A model generated the notes under the pieces. The model searched no databases. It was not told the origin of the DNA and saw nothing but the letters and a program-made list of their open reading frames with translations. Shown piece after piece: positions 42,778 through 45,167 of a stretch of 45,167 nucleotides of DNA. The stretch comes from Alphaproteobacteria bacterium (GTDB taxonomy: Bacteria; Pseudomonadota; Alphaproteobacteria; MPNO01; VGEU01), in NCBI GenBank assembly GCA_016869145.1, contig VGEU01000016.1, positions 1 to 45,167 on the forward strand, in the 5' to 3' direction. The translations under genes and the position numbers were made by a program. How positions within the stretch are numbered: the first letter of the stretch is position 1; each line of letters begins with the position of its first letter.

Positions 42778-43707
42778 ATGCGGATCTCGTTCTACCGACG
42801 CCTTGTGGCCGTCGCGCTCGCTTTCCCGGTGGTTGGTCTCGCGACGCCGTCGCCGGCGCTCGTCCTCACCAACTGCGACGGCGCCGGCTTCATCGCCGGC
42901 ACCACCTGCACGCTCGGGGCGCTGGTCGCCAACCGCGGCGCGATCCGCGTCGAGGACAAGGTGTTCGAGGCCTGGGGCTATGTCATCGAGGGCATCGGCT
43001 TCTCGGTCGCCGAAGGCGCCGCGCGCGCCGCGAATGCCGACCTCGTCCAGGTCCAGGGCCTCGACAGCGGCGGGCCGGTCGGGCTCCGCTTCACCGGCAC
43101 CCAGTCGACCTTCGAGATCGCGCTCGGCGGCGACGACGGCGACGGCCAGGGCGGCTCGCAGCTGAGCGCCTTCCGCTACGCCGTCCGCGTCCTCGATCCC
43201 GGCCAGGCGATCGTCGGCAACGTGCTCCGCCTGACCGATGCGACGGTGACGCTCACCGACGGCACCGACGCGCTCCTCGGCGATTCGACCGCACTCGCCC
43301 AGATCGCCGAGACGCCGACGGCGGCGGGCGGCGATCCCCTGTCGGCGACGGCGAAGCTGGTGGGGCGGCGCCAGGCGCTGTCGCAATCGGGGGCGCTCAC
43401 CACCCCGTTCGACGACGACGAGGACAGCCGCCTCTTCGCCATGGAAGGCGTGGTCGATGTCGAGACCCAGGTGTTCCTCGACCTCGCGCTCGCCGACTTC
43501 GCCGGCGGCTCGCTGTCGGGCCTGGTCCGGCTGGGGAGCTTCGAGCAGCGCTTCGCTCAGGCGCGTATCGCCGAGCCGGGGACGCTCATGGTCTTCGTCG
43601 CGGCGCTCGCGCTTCTCGTCCTCCACCGGGTCCGGCGCGATCGCCGCCCGGCACCGGTCCGCCGCGGGCCGCGCCCTTACCGCCGGCCCCGGCCCGGTTT
43701 AGACTGA
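42778..43707 (+). CDS. PEP-CTERM-like secreted protein of unknown function
   Basis: The 309-residue product has a signal peptide (MRISFYRRLVAVALAFPVVGL, cleavage near PSPALV). A long beta-rich acidic ectodomain follows, rich in Gly, Asp and Thr, with a cysteine pair (TNCDGAG…GTTCTLG) near the start. At about residue 267 the sequence AEPGTLMVFVAALALLVLHRVRR is an EPGTL motif plus a hydrophobic helix and arginines, the pattern of PEP-CTERM sorting signals processed by exosortase. Unusually, about 19 Pro/Arg-rich residues follow that block. No exosortase gene is in the window. It is preceded by a CtrA-like site. I do not recognise the ectodomain family. Confidence 0.75.
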   Translation: MRISFYRRLVAVALAFPVVGLATPSPALVLTNCDGAGFIAGTTCTLGALVANRGAIRVEDKVFEAWGYVIEGIGFSVAEGAARAANADLVQVQGLDSGGPVGLRFTGTQSTFEIALGGDDGDGQGGSQLSAFRYAVRVLDPGQAIVGNVLRLTDATVTLTDGTDALLGDSTALAQIAETPTAAGGDPLSATAKLVGRRQALSQSGALTTPFDDDEDSRLFAMEGVVDVETQVFLDLALADFAGGSLSGLVRLGSFEQRFAQARIAEPGTLMVFVAALALLVLHRVRRDRRPAPVRRGPRPYRRPRPGLD

Positions 43708-43768
43708 CCGCGCAGGGCGCGCGCGCCGGAGCAGGTCCGGTGCCCCGCGTCTTCCGGAGCCCCGAGCG

Positions 43769-44164
43769 ATGCATGCCATCACTGTTCGCGATCTCGTCGA
43801 GTTTGATCCCGGCAAGCGGATCAAGAAGCGGGTCGTCCTGACCGAGAACCTGATCACCGAGCTTCTCTGCTACGAGCCGGGACAGGGCACCGTCACCCAT
43901 CACCACGTGCGGGAGGACGAGGCCTTCTACGTGATCGAGGGCCGCGGCACGATCACCGTCGACGGGCTCGTCCATACGGTCGGGCCGACCGATCTCGTGT
44001 TCGCGCCCGCCCCCCTCGACCACGCCCTCCAGGCCGCCCCCGACAGCCGGTTCGTGGTCATCTATTTCCGCGCCCCGGGCCGCAAGTCGGCCCATCCCGG
44101 GATCGTCGCGACGCCCGGCGAGACCGCGGCCGCCGCGGACGAGATCGCCGCCCGCGATCGGTGA
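43769..44164 (+). CDS. Cupin domain protein
   Basis: The 131-residue protein is a single conserved cupin barrel. Motif 1 is THHHVREDEAFYVIEGRG, with metal-ligand histidines and glutamate, and motif 2 is a GPTDLVFAPAPLDHALQA segment with the final histidine. It is cytoplasmic and probably binds a divalent metal. The ligand is unknown. It lies 61 bases after the PEP-CTERM-like gene and about 200 bases before the sigma factor gene. ChrR-type anti-sigma factors carry a C-terminal cupin, so a functional link to that pair is possible but unproven. Confidence 0.87.
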   Translation: MHAITVRDLVEFDPGKRIKKRVVLTENLITELLCYEPGQGTVTHHHVREDEAFYVIEGRGTITVDGLVHTVGPTDLVFAPAPLDHALQAAPDSRFVVIYFRAPGRKSAHPGIVATPGETAAAADEIAARDR

Positions 44165-44368
44165 TCCGAACGGCCGACCGGCCCGTACCCCCAGTGCCTC
44201 CCCCGCTCACGGGAGCGCCCGTTGATGGACGGACTGGACATGACGACCGCGATTGCAGGATATGGCTCCCGTCCGCCGGCGCGGACCTGGCGGCTCGACC
44301 GATGGGTCGGGCGGGTCGGTCGGTCGGCCGGCGTCGTGGCGCGTCCCGCGGCGGGTCGGAGTAACGGG

Positions 44369-44920
44369 GTGACCAACGACGAGCTGTGCCGGCTGATCGA
44401 GGCGATCGCGCTCCGGCGCGACCGCGCGGCGTTCGCCGACCTGTTCGACCATTTCGCGCCGCGGCTCACGGCGTTCGGGCTCAAGAAGGGCGTCGACGCT
44501 GCCGCCGCCGAGGAGCTCGCGCAGGAGACGATGCTCGCCGTCTGGCGCCGCGCCGACCGGTTCGACCGGACGCGCGCCAGCGCCGCGACCTGGATCTACA
44601 CCATCGTCCGCAACAAGCGGATCGACCTCTACCGGCGCGAGGGGCGGATCGATGTCGACCTCGATGCCGTGGACGACATCGTCGACGACGCGGCGCGGCC
44701 CGATGACCGGTTCGCCGCGAGCGAGACCGGCGTGCTCCTCAAGACCGCGATCGCGGCCTTGCCCCCGGAGCAGGTCGAGGTACTTCAGAAGGCCTTCTAC
44801 GAAGACAAGCCGCACAGCGTGATCGCGGACGAGCTTCGCCTGCCGCTCGGCACCGTCAAGTCGCGCATCCGCCTCGCCTTGGCGCGGCTCCGCGTCGCCA
44901 TTCCGGAGCAGGGCCGATGA
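44369..44920 (+). CDS. ECF RNA polymerase sigma factor (RpoE/ChrR-type group)
   Basis: The 183-residue product has sigma region 2 (FADLFDHFAPRLTAFGLKKG, then AEELAQETMLAVWRRADRFD and ATWIYTIVRNKRIDLYRR). Region 4 is LPPEQVEVLQKAFYEDKPHSVIADELRLPLGTVKSRIRLALARLR. These resemble the ECF sigma of Rhodobacter that answers singlet oxygen and organic peroxides. The GTG at 44369 was chosen: a GGAG site lies eight bases upstream and the family begins close by; an ATG at 44222 would add 49 unrelated residues. The stop overlaps the next gene's start (ATGA). A TGATCC–N18–TACCCC element at 44162–44191 resembles an RpoE-type autoregulated promoter. Confidence 0.88.
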   Translation: MTNDELCRLIEAIALRRDRAAFADLFDHFAPRLTAFGLKKGVDAAAAEELAQETMLAVWRRADRFDRTRASAATWIYTIVRNKRIDLYRREGRIDVDLDAVDDIVDDAARPDDRFAASETGVLLKTAIAALPPEQVEVLQKAFYEDKPHSVIADELRLPLGTVKSRIRLALARLRVAIPEQGR

Positions 44921-45167
44921 TCGCGCACCACCCGCCCGAGGATCTCCTCGCCCAATTCGCGGCCGGCACGCTGCCGATGCCACTCGCGCTCGCGATCGCC
45001 GCCCATGTCGAGCTCTGCCCCGAGTGTCGGGCGAGCGTCGCCGCGAGCGAGGCGGTCGGCGGCGCCATGCTCGAGGCGCTCGCGCCGGTCGCGGTCTCGG
45101 CGTCGGCGCGGTCCGCCGTTCTTGCCCGCCTCGACGAGCCGGCGGTGCCGGCGCGCGCGTCGACGGA
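44917..45167 (+). CDS. ChrR-family anti-sigma factor, N-terminal part (3' end outside window)
   Basis: The visible 83 residues begin MIAHHPPEDLLAQFAAGTLP and have the zinc-binding set of the ChrR anti-sigma domain: H5, H30, C34 and C37 (AAHVELCPECRAS). In Rhodobacter ChrR this zinc-bound domain holds the ECF sigma factor until reactive oxygen disrupts it, while a C-terminal cupin senses the signal. Translation overlaps the sigma gene by four bases, so the two are made together. The C-terminal domain lies beyond the window. Confidence 0.9.
   Translation, partial: MIAHHPPEDLLAQFAAGTLPMPLALAIAAHVELCPECRASVAASEAVGGAMLEALAPVAVSASARSAVLARLDEPAVPARAST

Overview
The window is a GC-rich (by eye about 70%) chromosomal segment of an alphaproteobacterium, most likely of the Rhodospirillales-like lineages. 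The evidence is gene content and order: a DUF3426 gene, hpt, the CtrA-pathway regulator CpdR, the argH–lptM–lysA–DUF4175(TIGR02302) string typical of Alphaproteobacteria, etfBA with a 3-hydroxybutyryl-CoA dehydrogenase, ubiquinone-type Coq7 and DsbB, CtrA-like TTAA-N7-TTAA sites, and a ChrR-type sigma/anti-sigma pair. No gene-free stretch exceeds 300 bases. I see no insertion sequence, integrase, CRISPR array or rRNA. One tRNA (Leu-CAA) is present.

Region 1 (1–12.4 kb) is core metabolism. It holds purine salvage (hpt), cpdR, arginine and lysine biosynthesis (argH, lysA), a divergent TlpA-like thioredoxin, a short PanE-like reductase, a TPR-methyltransferase, and the minus-strand etfB–etfA–hbd run. 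etfBA has a good sigma-70-like promoter embedded in a perfect inverted repeat. Region 2 (12.4–19.2 kb) holds a small lipoprotein, a Nudix hydrolase, an AlkA-like glycosylase, a secreted M10 metalloprotease with three C-terminal DUF5648 repeats, an esterase, an HNH nuclease, a RidA-like protein and an SfnG-like flavin monooxygenase.

Region 3 (19.3–24 kb) is a tandem pair of BisC/TorA-type molybdopterin reductases directly behind the flavin monooxygenase, which suggests organosulfur S-oxide metabolism. Region 4 (24–26.7 kb) is a minus-strand DedA–dsbB–coq7–hydrolase run with translationally overlapping genes, then tRNA-Leu. At about 27.6 kb the C-terminal parts of a gamma-glutamyltranspeptidase and an RtcB RNA ligase abut with both N-terminal parts missing.

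Region 5 (28.6–40.2 kb) is the most distinctive part. It is a long minus-strand catabolic operon: hyuA, hyuB fused to an acetone-carboxylase-gamma-like zinc ribbon (interrupted by one in-frame UAG), a TauD-type dioxygenase, an orphan TRAP binding protein, and a three-subunit molybdenum hydroxylase, closed by a strong intrinsic terminator. The set looks like uptake, hydroxylation and ATP-dependent ring opening or carboxylation of an unidentified, possibly heterocyclic, compound. Upstream sits an N-terminally truncated adenylation–carrier protein.

Region 6 (40.2–45.2 kb) carries a tripartite hybrid histidine kinase, a PEP-CTERM-like secreted protein behind a consensus CtrA site, a cupin, and an ECF sigma factor overlapping a ChrR-type anti-sigma gene that runs off the end.

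Several genes carry apparent deletion or junction scars (panE-like, the lipoprotein, ggt/rtcB, the adenylation protein). These could be true decay or assembly joins; the sequence alone cannot decide.
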